Below are positions 1-13,047 of a stretch of 64,000 nt of DNA, one piece after another. Both the position numbers and the translations under genes were made by a program. Source of the DNA: Orthonyx spaldingii (taxonomy: Eukaryota; Chordata; Aves; Passeriformes; Orthonychidae); assembly GCA_013397795.1 (NCBI GenBank), contig VZTJ01003816.1, forward strand, positions 119,642 to 183,641. The letters run 5' to 3'. Each line of letters begins with the position of its first letter. Within the stretch, counting starts at the first letter, position 1. Below the pieces are notes generated by a model. It was not told the DNA's origin, made no database searches, and worked only from the letters and a program-made list of their open reading frames with translations.

Positions 1-129
1 GTCACACTATGGTCTCTGTTTTTATTACTAACTAAGAAATTTATGACTCTTGGATATAAAAATGAGACAAAAATGTAACTAAACACATTACAAGGACTCA
101 AAAATATAAATATGAAATATAAGCAGGGC

Positions 130-146
130 TTTTTTTTTTTTTTTTT
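130..146. repeat. Poly-T tract (17 bases)
   Basis: Seventeen consecutive T residues. It could be a simple homopolymer or, read on the minus strand, the A-tail of an old retroposed sequence. No recognisable element body was seen beside it. Confidence 0.85.
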
Positions 147-2944
147 AAGTTACAAGCCCAGTTCCATCAGCTTGTGAAGAAATTCCTTTGTTTGAGGTGA
201 AATATAGGTCATAGTTTTTGAGTCCTTGGGTTTGGCAGCATGATTTTTGGCCTGTAGCTCAAAATGGAGCCAGCCATCTGCACTTTGGGGATCCATTACT
301 GTTGTCAGAATCACACAGGGTAATACAGAAACTGCCCTAAGCAAAACAAAACCAAACCAAAATACTTCAAGATATTGTAGTCATTACACCCATCTGTCCA
401 GCTATTTATAAACTAGTTTGCTGAGGTACTCCACACATTCTGGAGGCAATAACTTGCCATTCCTGTTTATTTTTGCAGGTGTCCTTGAACCACATTAAAA
501 AACCCAAAACAGCACAGGGCTGAGAAGGGGAGAACTTGTTTGCTGCACTGAGTGAAACAGTAGGTCCTTTTCTCAGAGCCTGAAAAACGACACATCAACT
601 GCAGTGAAGAATTTCTGGAGTTGGTTCAATTCATTTGACACTTTGGGGAATACTAATTGAGCATTCAATAGTTCAACACTGTGGGAGTGGGGTAAGGCAA
701 TCCAGGAAAACCATCAGGCATGGGGAAACCAATTTCCTCTCTCAAACTTACTGTTGCTGTATGTCAAAGGTGATCCCAAGAGATTCTACTTGTTGCTGAC
801 ACATTCCAGAAATCATTTCATTTTCCCACCTCTTTTTTTTTTTTTAATTGCCAGAAGCAGGCAAGAGAGTTAAGCATCCCAAGGGCAAAAGAAAAAGCTT
901 ATTATAAAAGAAATGTTGAGAAGAGAGGCAAGACAGCTAACAAAGAGCAAAAATGCCAAACCTGCTTGTTTCCACTGCCCTTGGAATACTGTGCTGTCCA
1001 TGTATATATTTGTGAACAAATAACTAGTGCATCTGCAAAAAGATTATTTACTTGACTGCCTTCTCTGCTGATTTGAAATAGAGTAGCTCTGCTGAACTCA
1101 TTAGAATTATGTCTTTGTTAGAGTGTGGCTGCTGAGCTCGCGACAGAGCTGAGATAGATGGTCCTTGGAACACGAAGCCATGACATGAATGTCGCTAACG
1201 TGCTGAAGGAGTGGCAGCCCCACACAGCAGGTGGGGATGTGCCAGATGTAGCCTTGTTCTTCAGCTGTGTTTGAGAAGCTATCCGGAAATGAAAGAACTA
1301 CAGAAGAAGTAAAGACCTTTTCTATTTCTCATTAGAAAAACCTCCTCCAAACCAGACTTACCTGGCTGTCCCTGAGAGGAACAGTGAAGTCCCTTGACAG
1401 TCACAAGCACTTTTCACTAAGCAGGTGTTACATCAGTGAACATGCAGATCAAACAACAGGCATCTCCTAGATGCATTTCTTTTCCTTACATACAGTTAAA
1501 AAGGAAAACACACAAATATCCTATTTGCATAATTCCTTTACAAAACTAGTCTCTCTGCAGTCTCAAAGACATTGCTTCATCTCCTTCTCATTTCCTGCAG
1601 GGATGTTGCTGTCATCTGGAAAATTTAAGTCCACCTGACAACAAATTTTCTGGTTGAAACGAATAGCAACACAGCAACAGCTTTCAAACATTCTTTGCAC
1701 TGCTTGGTTAGGAAGTCAGGATTGAAGATATACTGTGTTTCTCTACTTCACTAAAAGCCTGTACTTTAATGTTTTAAAACTTCTAAAGTTGTGTGCCAAT
1801 AGTATCATATCTGTCACTGGCAACAGTATTCATTCTCCCAGTGGCAGAATTCAGCTATGGGAGAACTTACTGTGGTTTTCCTTATGTTGTGGCAGATCTG
1901 CAGTAGGTCATAATTTCTCACCTACTAGATATTTTCCCTGAAATTTCAACACATGCAACTCTTCCTCACTTCTTTACAAAGTTTAGCAGGCCTGTCAACA
2001 CTGTTACCCCAGGATCTCACATTAATTAATTTATCCTCACAGTACTCCTTTGCTAGATGCCAGATTTTTCAGAGAGCTCAGACTCAAATTTTTGAGTGCT
2101 CAACACCTAAACTGGAGCCAGATTTTCAGAAAAACTGAGTTCTCTTTTAGTTTCTTAAAGAAGGTGCAAATTTTTCAAAGTTTCCAACAACCCTAGCAGC
2201 AGTGTCTGCTGCCCAGATTGCGTGAGCAGTTGAGGACTCAGTGTGCTAAACTTCTTTTCTACCCATGAACATTACATTTTAGTGCCTAAAGCGGAGGTGA
2301 CTGCCTTGTAAAGTCTGGCTGTCAGAGTGGGAGGATGAGCTCTTTTGAAAATCTGGATTGCTATTGTAAGGTTATCACTGCTTTGCAGAAGACAAACTGA
2401 CAGCTAGAGTGAGAGCCCAGAGCAGTGGAACATTTGTGTAACAGGTGGAGATGAGGTCAGGATTCAGGCTGTCAAGCCACCCATTTCTGTCCACGTACAT
2501 ACTCGGAATTGGGCTGCAGCGTGGCTGGCTTGGAACAGTGTGTGTGTCACGGGCTGTGATGTGGGCATGGGCTAAAACACGAGCTCCACAGCCTGCTGTG
2601 TGATGACAGAGCTGCTGTATGACACACAGGGAATGAGGCAGAATGAGGCAAGTTCCTGGAAAGCTGCAATGTAACACTTTGTCTGCCCTTCTCCTACTCA
2701 GCGGAACTGAGGAATGCAGATGTACTATCTGTGCTTACATCTCAGAATTAAAGCAATCCTACAACAGTTTGTTGGGGTTTTTTTCTGCACTAATTATTAC
2801 TATCTTTTACTGACTCTAGCTTACAGCATGAATACAATGCCCTGTGATGTAGATTCATCCACTGCAAAGCTGTGAGCCCATAAAGTGATTGCAAGTCACT
2901 GAGCGCTCCTGCTCAGGACAGCCCCAGAAAGAAAGAAGCCCACA

Positions 2945-2957
2945 GGTCAGACTGAAC
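2945..2957. promoter_or_regulatory. Near-consensus estrogen response element motif
   Basis: The 13-mer GGTCAGACTGAAC matches the palindromic element GGTCAnnnTGACC at nine of its ten fixed positions, with correct 3-base spacing. It lies deep in the RERG intron, about 32 kb downstream of the coding exon. RERG is known as estrogen-regulated in humans, so the location is suggestive. A one-mismatch site is expected by chance every several tens of kb, so function is unproven. Confidence 0.3.
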
Positions 2958-3278
2958 TGGTAAGCACGAATATACCATGCTGAATGACACAGCATTGTAT
3001 ATTTGAGTGGGAAAACAGAGTGGGAAATAGCCTCAATCATTCACACTGTTCATTCATCCGGTTGCCCTGTCTTTGTTTTGGACTGTGCTAAGCAGCTACC
3101 TCTGAGACAAATCGGGCTCAAGTGGAGTTAGCTCTGAGGAGAACTCAGAGCAAACAACAAGTCTTTAAAGTCTATTTTGTGTAGTAGCAGAGGCATAGCC
3201 TCAAAGCCTTGCCAACAGAAAAGGTTAATTACTCTGAGCATACACACATCTCAGGTGTTCCACTTTTCTTTCCTGAGT

Positions 3279-3342
3279 GACCATATTCAGTGCTCATATT
3301 CATATCCAGTGCTCATATCCATATTCAGACCATATTCAGTGT
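3279..3342. repeat. Short imperfect tandem repeat, CATATTCAGTGCT-like
   Basis: Variants of CATATTCAGTG and CATATCCAGTGCT recur about five times within 64 bases, consistent with local replication slippage. No gene or known element is associated with it. Confidence 0.7.
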
Positions 3343-5059
3343 GGTGAAATCTGAACTTACAGTTTCACATGGAGCAGCCACACCTAAGGCTGAAAACCCA
3401 CCACAGACATGCCCAAAGCAATGGCAAAGCTCAGTGGTTTTGGTGGCATAGGAGTTTGTCTCAGAGGACAGACTGTACAAAAAACTTACTGTCATGATAC
3501 AGAACCCCTCCCCCCCCTGCCTTGAAAACATAGGCAGAGCTAATTTTCAGGTATTCCTGTTTAAGCTCTGTTAGGCACCGTATTTTTTACTTCTAACAGA
3601 AATGTCTCCGTTCATAAGGGTCCAGAGCAAGATGGCAAGGGTCACAGGCACAGATGTGCTAATCACCAACAGTGCAGGTACAGAGTGGTGGTTGCTCATC
3701 CTCTATAAAAGCAGCTGAAGCAAGGTCAAGATGGGCCTAAATTGTCAAACCCAAGGCAGCAGTACTTCACAGTTTCCCCTTATCTCTCTTCCCAGTCATG
3801 TAGGCAGGTCCTTGTTCATTCCCTCTCTCCATACAATATCTTAAATTTTAAAAATATTTCCAACCAGGCTGTGTCAATGTGACAGATGGGAATTTTCTGT
3901 CAGATCCCTTCTGGTGAAACATTTATAAGGTATTGTATGGCTTCAGAAGGCAACATATTAGAAAACTGGGAGGTGGAGGGTATAGAGGGAGAAGCCTTCT
4001 TGTTTTAATTTTAAGCAGTAGAAGCATGAGTAGAGTGAGTCATAGCTCTTCAAACACGAATCCCAAAGCAAATAACAGAGTGGAAAGAGAAGAAATATAG
4101 ATTAGGCAGACAGAGCAAACAATGCTGTTAATCCCTGCAGACCTAGAAGAAGATTGTTTGCAAAATGCCCAGGGAATGGGATGAGGTGCCACACATGGGT
4201 GTTTTAGTCGCAGGGGAAGGTGAATCATTGCTTAACTTCATTAACAAGGCCTGCTTTAGCAGGTGACTTGGGACATGAGTGTGAGGAGCTGTACTGATGG
4301 GCTGCAGAATGGCCAAGGAGCCACAGCTTGTGTTCCCAGTCTTGCAGGGAGCAAGGGAGGGATGGAGGGTGTGCAGTGCGCCGGGAGAGCTCCCTTCTCC
4401 ACACCAGCTGGGATGTTTACCCAGTCCAGAAAGAGGGAACAGCAACTGCCATCACACTGAAAGTGAAGGGTGGGTGGGGAAGATATTTCTGGTTTTCCCC
4501 ACACCCCCTCCCGGCAATATCACTACCGTGAGTACTCCCATCATGTAATGGTATCCCAGCAACGGGGCTGCAATAACACCTCATGTACAGAAGTACCTGC
4601 GCAACACTCAAAGCCCTTCACAAAGACGACAGCCGTAATTATCCTAAGGGCTAATTTTGTAAATTAGGGAGGCACTGCAATACCGGTGATGTTTCTGCCA
4701 ATCAAAAGGAGGGAACAGATGTGCATTTCTCCTGAAGTCATTATTTATTTGTTTTGGCCAACAGCAGGTTCCAGTATGCTCTCCTAGATGGCTTCACCAC
4801 AACATCAGCCTTGATTACCTGCATGGCAAAAGAGGGTTTAGCTCATAAAGAGGCACTATCTTTATGTGTTTCGTTACATGGAGTTATTTAGAGATCCAGA
4901 ACTCTCTTGGTTGCTGTGGTCCAACATAACTTTAATCTAGTCTTTATTTTGCCACTGCCAGATTGCACAGTTAGACAGCAGGGCATGCTTTCCTGTTTGC
5001 TTAGCTGGAGCCATTGCACTTCAATGTTTACTAGCATGGTTGAGAAAAATTCCAAGAGG

Positions 5060-5089
5060 GTTGGGTTTGGTTTGGTTTGGTTTTTTTTT
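5060..5089. repeat. (TTTGG)n simple repeat followed by poly-T
   Basis: Three to four TTTGG-type units lead into a run of nine T. This is an ordinary microsatellite inside the RERG intron. Confidence 0.75.
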
Positions 5090-8000
5090 CTCCTTCTTTT
5101 TTTATTTTCCCATTAGCATTTGCTTATTTGTCAAAGTTGAAATGTTTTGAAGAGATTACTTGGTTTTGACAGTTTTTCTTCACAACCCAGGAAACTTTGG
5201 GATCAGTCAGCACAAAGACTGGGTTTCTTAGGGCTCTTGGCATTGCACTGCCTGTGGGGAAGAGAGCCAAGATGTCTGCTTCAGAGCCCTAGTCCCATGG
5301 CTTTGTTTTTTTTTATAGAGAATTTTAAAATATGTCTCTCATCAGAATATTACCAAAATTTAAACCATCTAAATTTTCTCTTAAGCAGAATCACCTTTCA
5401 ATGCAGAGCTGCAATATTTATGCACTTAACACCATTGCCAGAGGCACAAAAGCACAAAGCAGTCCTATTTGGAATATTATCCAGCACTTACTTGTATTAC
5501 AAACAGTAATACAGTGTCTTGCTAGAGTACATGTGAAATAGAAGTTCTCATCTCATTGATTCATTGCCACACAGATGACAAAGACTAACTGGAAGTGAAT
5601 GCACCTTGTTGGATCTGGGATAGATTCCAGATGCTTCTCACTGGCTTTTCTGATCCAAATGCTCTCCAAATTTTAGCAGTCATGATATTTTTAGACCTCT
5701 CTAGCATCTTCTTAGAGCTTTGTAGCAGGCCTTGGAGGTGCAGGAAACACTGCAAGCCCCCATTCCATACATGAGAAGGCTGGAAGCAGGAGGTTGCCAA
5801 AGATCACAGTGCAGTTCCAAGGCGGAGTTGGGAGAGCAGGACAGATGGCCACCCTTGCAGGAGAGAGGAGCTGTGTTATTTCTGGCACACTCAGGCACCT
5901 CCATTCTGCCAGCCTCCCCTCTAGAAGCTGGGATGGCTATAGGAGCCTGACATTTTCTGTCCAGAAAAGTCACAGCTACTTTGTGCTATGAAAAAGAATC
6001 CACACTTTCCTCCTAAGCTGGATACATTTCAGGAGAAAGTGAAATAACTTGCTCCGAGTTGCAAATGTGCCAAATGCTAGGAGCCAGTGCAGAACCACGC
6101 TGAGAGCAGAGCTCCACATCCCTTTGTGCTCCTGCTGTGCCCCACAGGGATTTAGGGACTAAATATTTCATTTCTCCTGCAGAAAGGACTCTAGTGTTTT
6201 CTCAGGAGCTTGATATTGTGCAATGGCATTCATCTTACAGGGTACAGAGAACTCCAGCATCCTAGGCTGTTAGCGTTTATAGCATGTTGAGAATCAGTGA
6301 AACACACTGTCTGTATAGCATCTGTTACCATGGCCTGGAAGCATTCATTTCCAGAAAGAAGAACAGCTGTAGTAAAGTAAAAGTTGTAGTAAATACACAG
6401 CACATAGCTGCACACTATGTTAGAACTGCTACGGAAAGCAAATCAGCCACATCCATTTCCTCCATAACCTCCTGCCATCTGCACCCTCAACAGCAGCCTC
6501 GTTTTGCTGGTGGCCTGGCAGAACTTATTTCTCTCAAATTGCTGAGGCTGCACCTGCTTACTTAGTGCTGGTGAATTTGACTTACAAGCATAAAATTACT
6601 CTTGCATCTCCAGGTCTGTTTTCATTGCAGTTCATGGGCTATGAATAATTAACTACAGTCATTTGCAACAGAGGCGTCTGCCTTGGCATAGAAATTCAGG
6701 GTTTGAGCTGCAGCTGAATTCGGCACTTGAAAATAATTTCAAATTAAGTCCCCCAATTCTCTCTTTGTCACTTTGGGCATATCACAAGTGATAAAGAACT
6801 GCACCTACAGTCATCCTTGAAGTTCTTTGTCACTTCTTGTATTACTGATATGGATCGATGTGGGAATGGCAAGCAACACCAGTTTGTATGTCTAGATGTA
6901 TTCTGTTCTAGAGCTATTTTCTAGGCATTTTTCTGCCCTGTCCTCTCATGTTAATCCTTGCTCTTGTGCTCTTCTTGATGTATGTTTGCATAGCACCTAA
7001 CACAACCTGGCCAGGTGTGCTGACAACTGAACTGCTACAATTATGGAAGCAACTCAGTCTGGAAGGAGGAACACTGATGGAGTCCAGGTTTTTTTCAGAT
7101 GTGGCTCCCAAGATTAAGCTCATATGTCTAAAGAGGAGAGCTTACAATGAACAATTTCTTCAACTGGGGCTTTACGTGCACTCTCATGACATAATATGCT
7201 TCAGGCAACTACATCTATTTGTCAAATTTGGATGCAGTTTGGTCAGAAAACAATTAAAATAAGAGACAGATGGATAAACAGAGCAAGACAGAAGGACGGG
7301 GGGTAAAATGAAGTTTGCTTAGGAAACTGGGGTCACAAAGACAAGAGTGAAATGGAACGTTTGGATTCACATATTTTCTCATTCCACTTTTTTGGTGACA
7401 GTTCACACTTTGCAAGAAGTACCTCCCCTTATTGCTTTTCCCTTACCAATTAGACTTGTGCTTCTTGTGTAATTGAATTTGCACCTCCCAATTTTTTAGA
7501 TATAGAATTACGGTGTAAAAATTAATGGACTACAGTAAATTAATGTGAGATTAAAAGAATAAACACAAAGCACATTTAAGATACAGGTAAAACAAAACTA
7601 TATTCCCATCTCAAACCAAACCTATTGCAGCTTCAGCAAACCCTGCTTAAACTTTGTTGGGTTTTTTCCATCTATGCTCCAGTTTAAGCAGAAGCAAAGA
7701 GTCACACAAATCTCATTATAAAATGTATTCTTGCAAGACTTCCAAACTATTTTAGGATGTTCTGAAACTTTTGAGAAATACAATCAAAATAGACTTTTTA
7801 TGTTCCTTCCTAACCAAGTTATGTGAGAGTTTGAGATACCATTCTAACAGCAAAATCTCTTACACAAGAGAATAGTTTTATAATAAGATAGTTGCAAAAC
7901 AGTTCCATTTTATTTCTTTGGTTTTGAAGAAACAATCTGAGATTTACAAGCCATCTCCTTCCTCAGCATTTCAAAAGGTGAAATATATACACCTACATAC

Positions 8001-9130
8001 AGTGGAGCAGTATTGTGGCCTCAGGTCACCACAGTTTCTGGTGTAATGATACAGGACCAAAGCACTGCAGAGGACATGTGTTGACCCTTTGTACAAGGCT
8101 GTACATCGAGATACCAAATGTAATTTTAAAAAAGCCAAAGTAGTGATGGGAAGACTACTTCATCTCCATCTTGGAGGTGTTCCACCATTCCTTTCTGCAC
8201 AAAGGAAAACCAGGAATGAAACCATGAAGATTTATGAAGAACTGAATCTGAATACTGGCAAGCTTTCAATACATACTTCTCAAATCTGCAGCCCCTTGGG
8301 AACACTGCATAATAGGCTGATGGTACCCATGTCCTGGTATAACTTGTGTAGTGTTAAAAAGAAAGGATTCCACTTACTCTGATGAAGTGCACCGTTTGAT
8401 AAACTGTCCCAATAAACTCTCCTTCAGCTATTAGGAGCTGAAATACTGTGCTTTTACTGGATAACTGAAAAGCTACACAGACATAAACACCACATCATTA
8501 GTAAGGCTAGTAACAAATGTAGCTGTAAATCATGAAAATACAGCTTTTATTTATAGATCATGGCTCGTAATTTTGAAAATTTATATTTAGATAAACAATT
8601 TTCCTCATCAAGAGTGAATAATTAAATCATAGATTTAAAAACTGTATTTCAGCACAATAGTAACTTCAGGGCTTGCTGATTTTCCTGGGATGTAGGAGTG
8701 TGCTCTGGGCTCTGGCTGACCACTCAGGTGTATTATTCTCAATTTCAGTAGCTGGAAACAGGCAGCCCACTGTTGCACATGTCAAAATTATTTGTACTGC
8801 TGACAGTCTCTCCTAAAATGTTCCATACTCAGTTTTGCTGGTATTTTCTTCTTTACTCTTTTAATGGGCTTGGACTGTGAAGCATGATGCATGTTTATAG
8901 CATGGTGTCTTCTCTCTCCATCAGCTTCATTCCAGAGTAACTTGCCAAGTAAAGAGAGCAGCCAAACAGCTTGCAGAGCCTCTGCTGAGAGCTCTGTCAC
9001 CTACCTGCCCTGTCACTTGCATCAGCTGGCCCCAGGGCAGCTGTTTCCCCATCACCCTCTCCACCAGCTGGCTGGGAATAGCACAGGACAAAGCCCTGAG
9101 GGGAAATGCAGTCTGTGGCTGTGGGGAAAT

Positions 9131-9141
9131 GGGGGGGGGGG
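9131..9141. repeat. Poly-G run (11 bases)
   Basis: Eleven consecutive G, immediately after a GTGGGG block. Such a run can form G-quadruplex-type structure and is prone to sequencing and assembly length errors. Confidence 0.85.
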
Positions 9142-11253
9142 CCAGGTGATGGAGATCAGCTGATTGCAGCACTCCCTTTGAACTGCAGGCCCCGGGGCTG
9201 TCTAGGCTTGGAAGAGATCCTCTTTGGGGAGCGGGATGCAAGGTCAGAAAGCTGGGAAGGAGCCACACAACAAAGGTAAGGATTCTGCATAGAAACCAGC
9301 CACTACCTGGGGATGTTTCTGGAGCAAACACTGATTTGTGTCTGGATGCACAATAGGGATTTTCATGTCTGCCTCTTGCGTGCATCAGTTCCGTTAATGT
9401 AACGCACGTGCGGATTTATGACAGTGAAAAGCAACACAAGAAGCAGTGAGAACTATTTCACATTATACAGTCTTGCAGGAGGGAATTCAGGGAAGGCTCT
9501 ATCTTCTGGCCAGACTTAAAGGAGTAAAGCAGAAGCCCTTGGGGAGTTCAAACTGGACTAGCTGGGGCAATTTTTCTGCTTTGCATTTCTTGTGTAGAGA
9601 GTTACTTGAAAAATTTCCAGCTAACTTTTTTCCTTTTTTTTTTTTTCCCTTCTGGAAAATGCCAATTCATGAAAATCAACAAGTTTCATGGGAATATGCT
9701 GTTTTTTAAAATAAAATATTTTCATTGCACAGGAGAGCAAAAAGCAAATGGTGATGACAAGGTCAAGGAATGTTCTGATATTTCATTTCAAGCTTGTCAG
9801 CTTTAACATTTCATCTTGTATAAAATTTTAAACAGAGGCAAAAATGAACCATGATTTATTTAAGTAAGAAAATCAGTTTATGGTTAGCTTTTGTAGCTGT
9901 GTGGAGCTGGAAACAGGGTGTGCTGAAAATAACAGGCCTTTTGTGAAGTTCCAAAATCTACTGCTGTTGGTCTCTGCTAGGCAGTTTTTTGCTGGGTCAA
10001 GGAGCTTGAAATGGGAGAGGGTAGAGCTGTGAATGCCCACTGGTTGATGCCCACTTGAGGAATCAAGACACTGCTGTTATTAAGGAGTTCAAAAGAGGAC
10101 ATTGGATCATTGTGTATCCCTAGGCATGGAACTGCAGCTTACTGCTAATGCTTTTCATACAGATGTGTCATACAAGCCTTGGGATTAGCTGCTTTGTCTG
10201 GAAAACCTACTGTAAAGCATTAATTCACACCTATCCCTTTCAAACACTAACACTGGATTACTTGCGTGTCCCATTTTATCTTGTGGCAGTGTGACTTTAA
10301 TAAATCCTTGACTGTGGTCAGTGAGGCTTCCAGCCCATTTCTGTGAACAGAATGTATTCATCTATCCTTCTGATGGGATAAGATATAACATATCACCAAT
10401 TTTGTTTTTAATTAGTGGTCTCTGCTCAAGAACATGACCAGGCAAGTTCAGGTTCTCTAGCTGTTCCTGTGTTTTTCCTTTTATTGGGACAACGATTTTG
10501 ATTTCTTGGAGGGCTTTGGGGTTGTTTTTTTTTATTGTGGAGCAGGAGTGAGTGGTGTTACAGGTGTTGAATGCTTGGTTTTTAAACTTGCAACAAGTTT
10601 TAGAAGATATGCTTGTCCTGGAGAACAAAATATATGTGAACAGGAAATACTTGTAGAGAACTAAGTGGTTTTTTAAAATTTAGAGATTCATGGTCAACTT
10701 CTGGGCTAAAAGTATTTCTTTTTCTTGAGTTCGTCTAAACGAAGCAAAGGAATCCATTTGAACTCAATGTAATGAAAACCTGCTCTTGAAATATGGTTTT
10801 TATGCAGAAAGTGTCAATTTTGTAACAGAATTCTACATTGACTGCTTCCTACATGCAAACTGTACTATGCTGAGGCCAGAAGTGTTAAATTCAGCTTCCT
10901 GTCTGGAGATGGAAGAAGAGCAGCTCTGAGCACTCTGTGAGGGCCATGTGTTGAAGCTGGCAGCCAGGCCCCCACTCATAACCCTTCTTTTACATGACAG
11001 CAGACAAGCCTGATGTGAGTGCCTGTCTGAACAGCATGGGAGCAGATCTTTGGAGGTTTTTGCCCACTTCAAAGGCTCCTCCCACCATGTGAGTCAGGCG
11101 TTTTCTATAATGTATCTAGCTCTGCTCCTAATTTATTTTATTCATACCCAAGGCTCCAAAAAGCCTTTTGTGATTTGCTTCACAATGCTTTTCCTACATG
11201 CGTTGGAGAACAAGCTGAGAATCCAAATTATGACACGGCTCACTCTCATCACT

Positions 11254-11345
11254 CAATCACAGAATATATGAGTTGGAAGGGAGGGCAAAAAGGACCCCAA
11301 GGATCACTGGTCCAACTCTGGGCACTGCAAAGGATGGGAAATATC
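11254..11345 (-). mobile_element. CR1 LINE 3'-end fragment, degraded
   Basis: The plus-strand text runs from AATCACAGAATATATGAG through TTGGAAGGGAGGG and AAGGATCACTGGTCCAACTC. This is the reverse complement of the CR1 3' untranslated end typical of birds, where GAATCACAGAAT-type octamer repeats are followed by the GGAAGGGACC and TCCAACTC blocks. Only about 90 bases remain and several indels are visible, so it is an old, dead, 5'-truncated copy. Confidence 0.75.
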
Positions 11346-12950
11346 TGATGTGATCTACCTTATATTCAGCTTCAGCCACACAACCTGGGTTATAGCAAAT
11401 AGAAGCTGATTTCTGTATATTGTAGTCAAATAACCCTTGGGATGATCTAAATCTTCCTAATTCGTTATGGTGTGTATATATGAGCACATGGGCTTTCAGC
11501 AGCTTTTCTTTTTTTTTTTTTAATTGTCTTGATTATTTTTTCTAAAACTTAGTTTGGCTCAGCTGATGGAAAAGAGGCCACTTTATTTCCTATACTGGAG
11601 ATCAGGTGTGCCTCCACATGCTATGGATCCAATGCACAGTCCAAGTGCTTTGTGAGAGTGTTTCCCCTATAGGACTCCTTGCTTTGAGAAAGGACTTGTC
11701 CAGAAATCATGAGCTGTGCTGCAGAACACAAATAATCAGCTCCATCCTATGAGCCACAATGCAAAGAATTAGATTTTTGGCCTACACTTCACCAGACATC
11801 AGAGATGTAGCACTGATATACCAAGGCAACACTTTTTTTGTCATCTGCTCTGGGGCTAGCTAGGTTGTGCCATCTGTTCCTACATGCTGGACAGGGCCCA
11901 GGGAAGTGTCAAGCAGAGCCACAAGGTCTTAGAGAGTGAGAGGTGAGGGTGGATGGAAAGGAGGTTCCAAGCAGGGCAGAGGAAAGTGGGACCAGAAAAC
12001 GATGAGCAGAAAGGGAAATATGGAGGAGTGGGAGATCAGTCATGTCCTACCCATCCTTGTGTAGTCTGTGCCTGGCATAGTGTGACTTTCATTGCAGTGT
12101 CACTGGTAACTCTGCTAATAGGGACTGGGGGAGAGCTGAATTTGGGAACTGAAGAGCAGCAAGTGAAGGAATGCAAAAAAACTCCGAGGTGAAGAGATGC
12201 AGCTCCTACTAGAGATTGGCCTTTGCTTGTCTGACCTTAAAAACATGCAGATTCTAGGGAAAACTGCGTTTTAAAGGGATGTGAATGACTTGATGCCATG
12301 AAAACAAAGGTGGTGCCTGGCTGCAGTCAAAGGAAAGCACTGAGAAACCTTCCTAGGTAGAAAATGTTCTGTACTGAAGGTTTAGCATTTGGGCCTGAAC
12401 TAGTCAGGGATTTTTTTGCTGTTTTTCTAGACTGTTGGCTTGACTCATTTGTGAGTGGCTCTTCTCCAAGAAAAATGTTATGCTGTTTCTATGGGATACA
12501 CAACAAGTCAAAGTTTTTTCAGGATCTGATAATCCTATTTTCCTTGTATGCCAGTGTATCGTACTATGTGACCTAGTGACTATCTGCTGGTACTGTATTC
12601 TGATCCAGCAGTAACCAAATGCCCTTGGACATAAACACCACATGCTATCTAGAAAATATGGACAGCCTTTTAGGATTTAACAGCAAATGAATTCCCTAAA
12701 GACACAAAGCCTGTCCCAATGCGACGCTCAGTGTGCTGTATATAGCTTCAATCTATATGGTAGAGAATGAAAACTTGAGGGACAGTACAAGATGCAAGTT
12801 GGTGTGAGAGGTCTGAAAGAACAATGTTCCTTTGCCTTGCTTCTGGCACAGGACCATCTCTCACCAGGGTCAGTGAAGAAACTGCCTCTTGTGCTGAGTT
12901 CAGTCTCTACACATTTCAGTGTTGGTCATGAAAAATTTTGGTGACATTAC

Positions 12951-13047
12951 CTGAAGCAATAATGAAGTGTGTAATTCTATAGTCCTGAGCTCTAGCTAAC
13001 AAAAGCTTTGCCTCGTTATCTTGAACCTGCAAATCTTGTTGCACAAC
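12951..13047 (-). other. Exon-like segment inside the RERG intron (unproven)
   Basis: On the minus strand the acceptor TTTTTCTTACAG ends at 13048, followed by 97 bases with a single open frame (32 codons plus one base), then the donor GTAATG at 12950. The conceptual peptide is rich in Q, A and L (VVQQDLQVQ...) and resembles no family I recognise. It could be an alternative RERG exon, a separate nested transcript or chance. Strong splice sites at both ends are the only support. Confidence 0.2.

Noticed and set aside
4256..4611. Cluster of overlapping 62-100 codon ORFs on both strands
   Set aside because: A locally GC-richer patch reduces stop codons in all frames; no frame is favoured and no motif is recognised.
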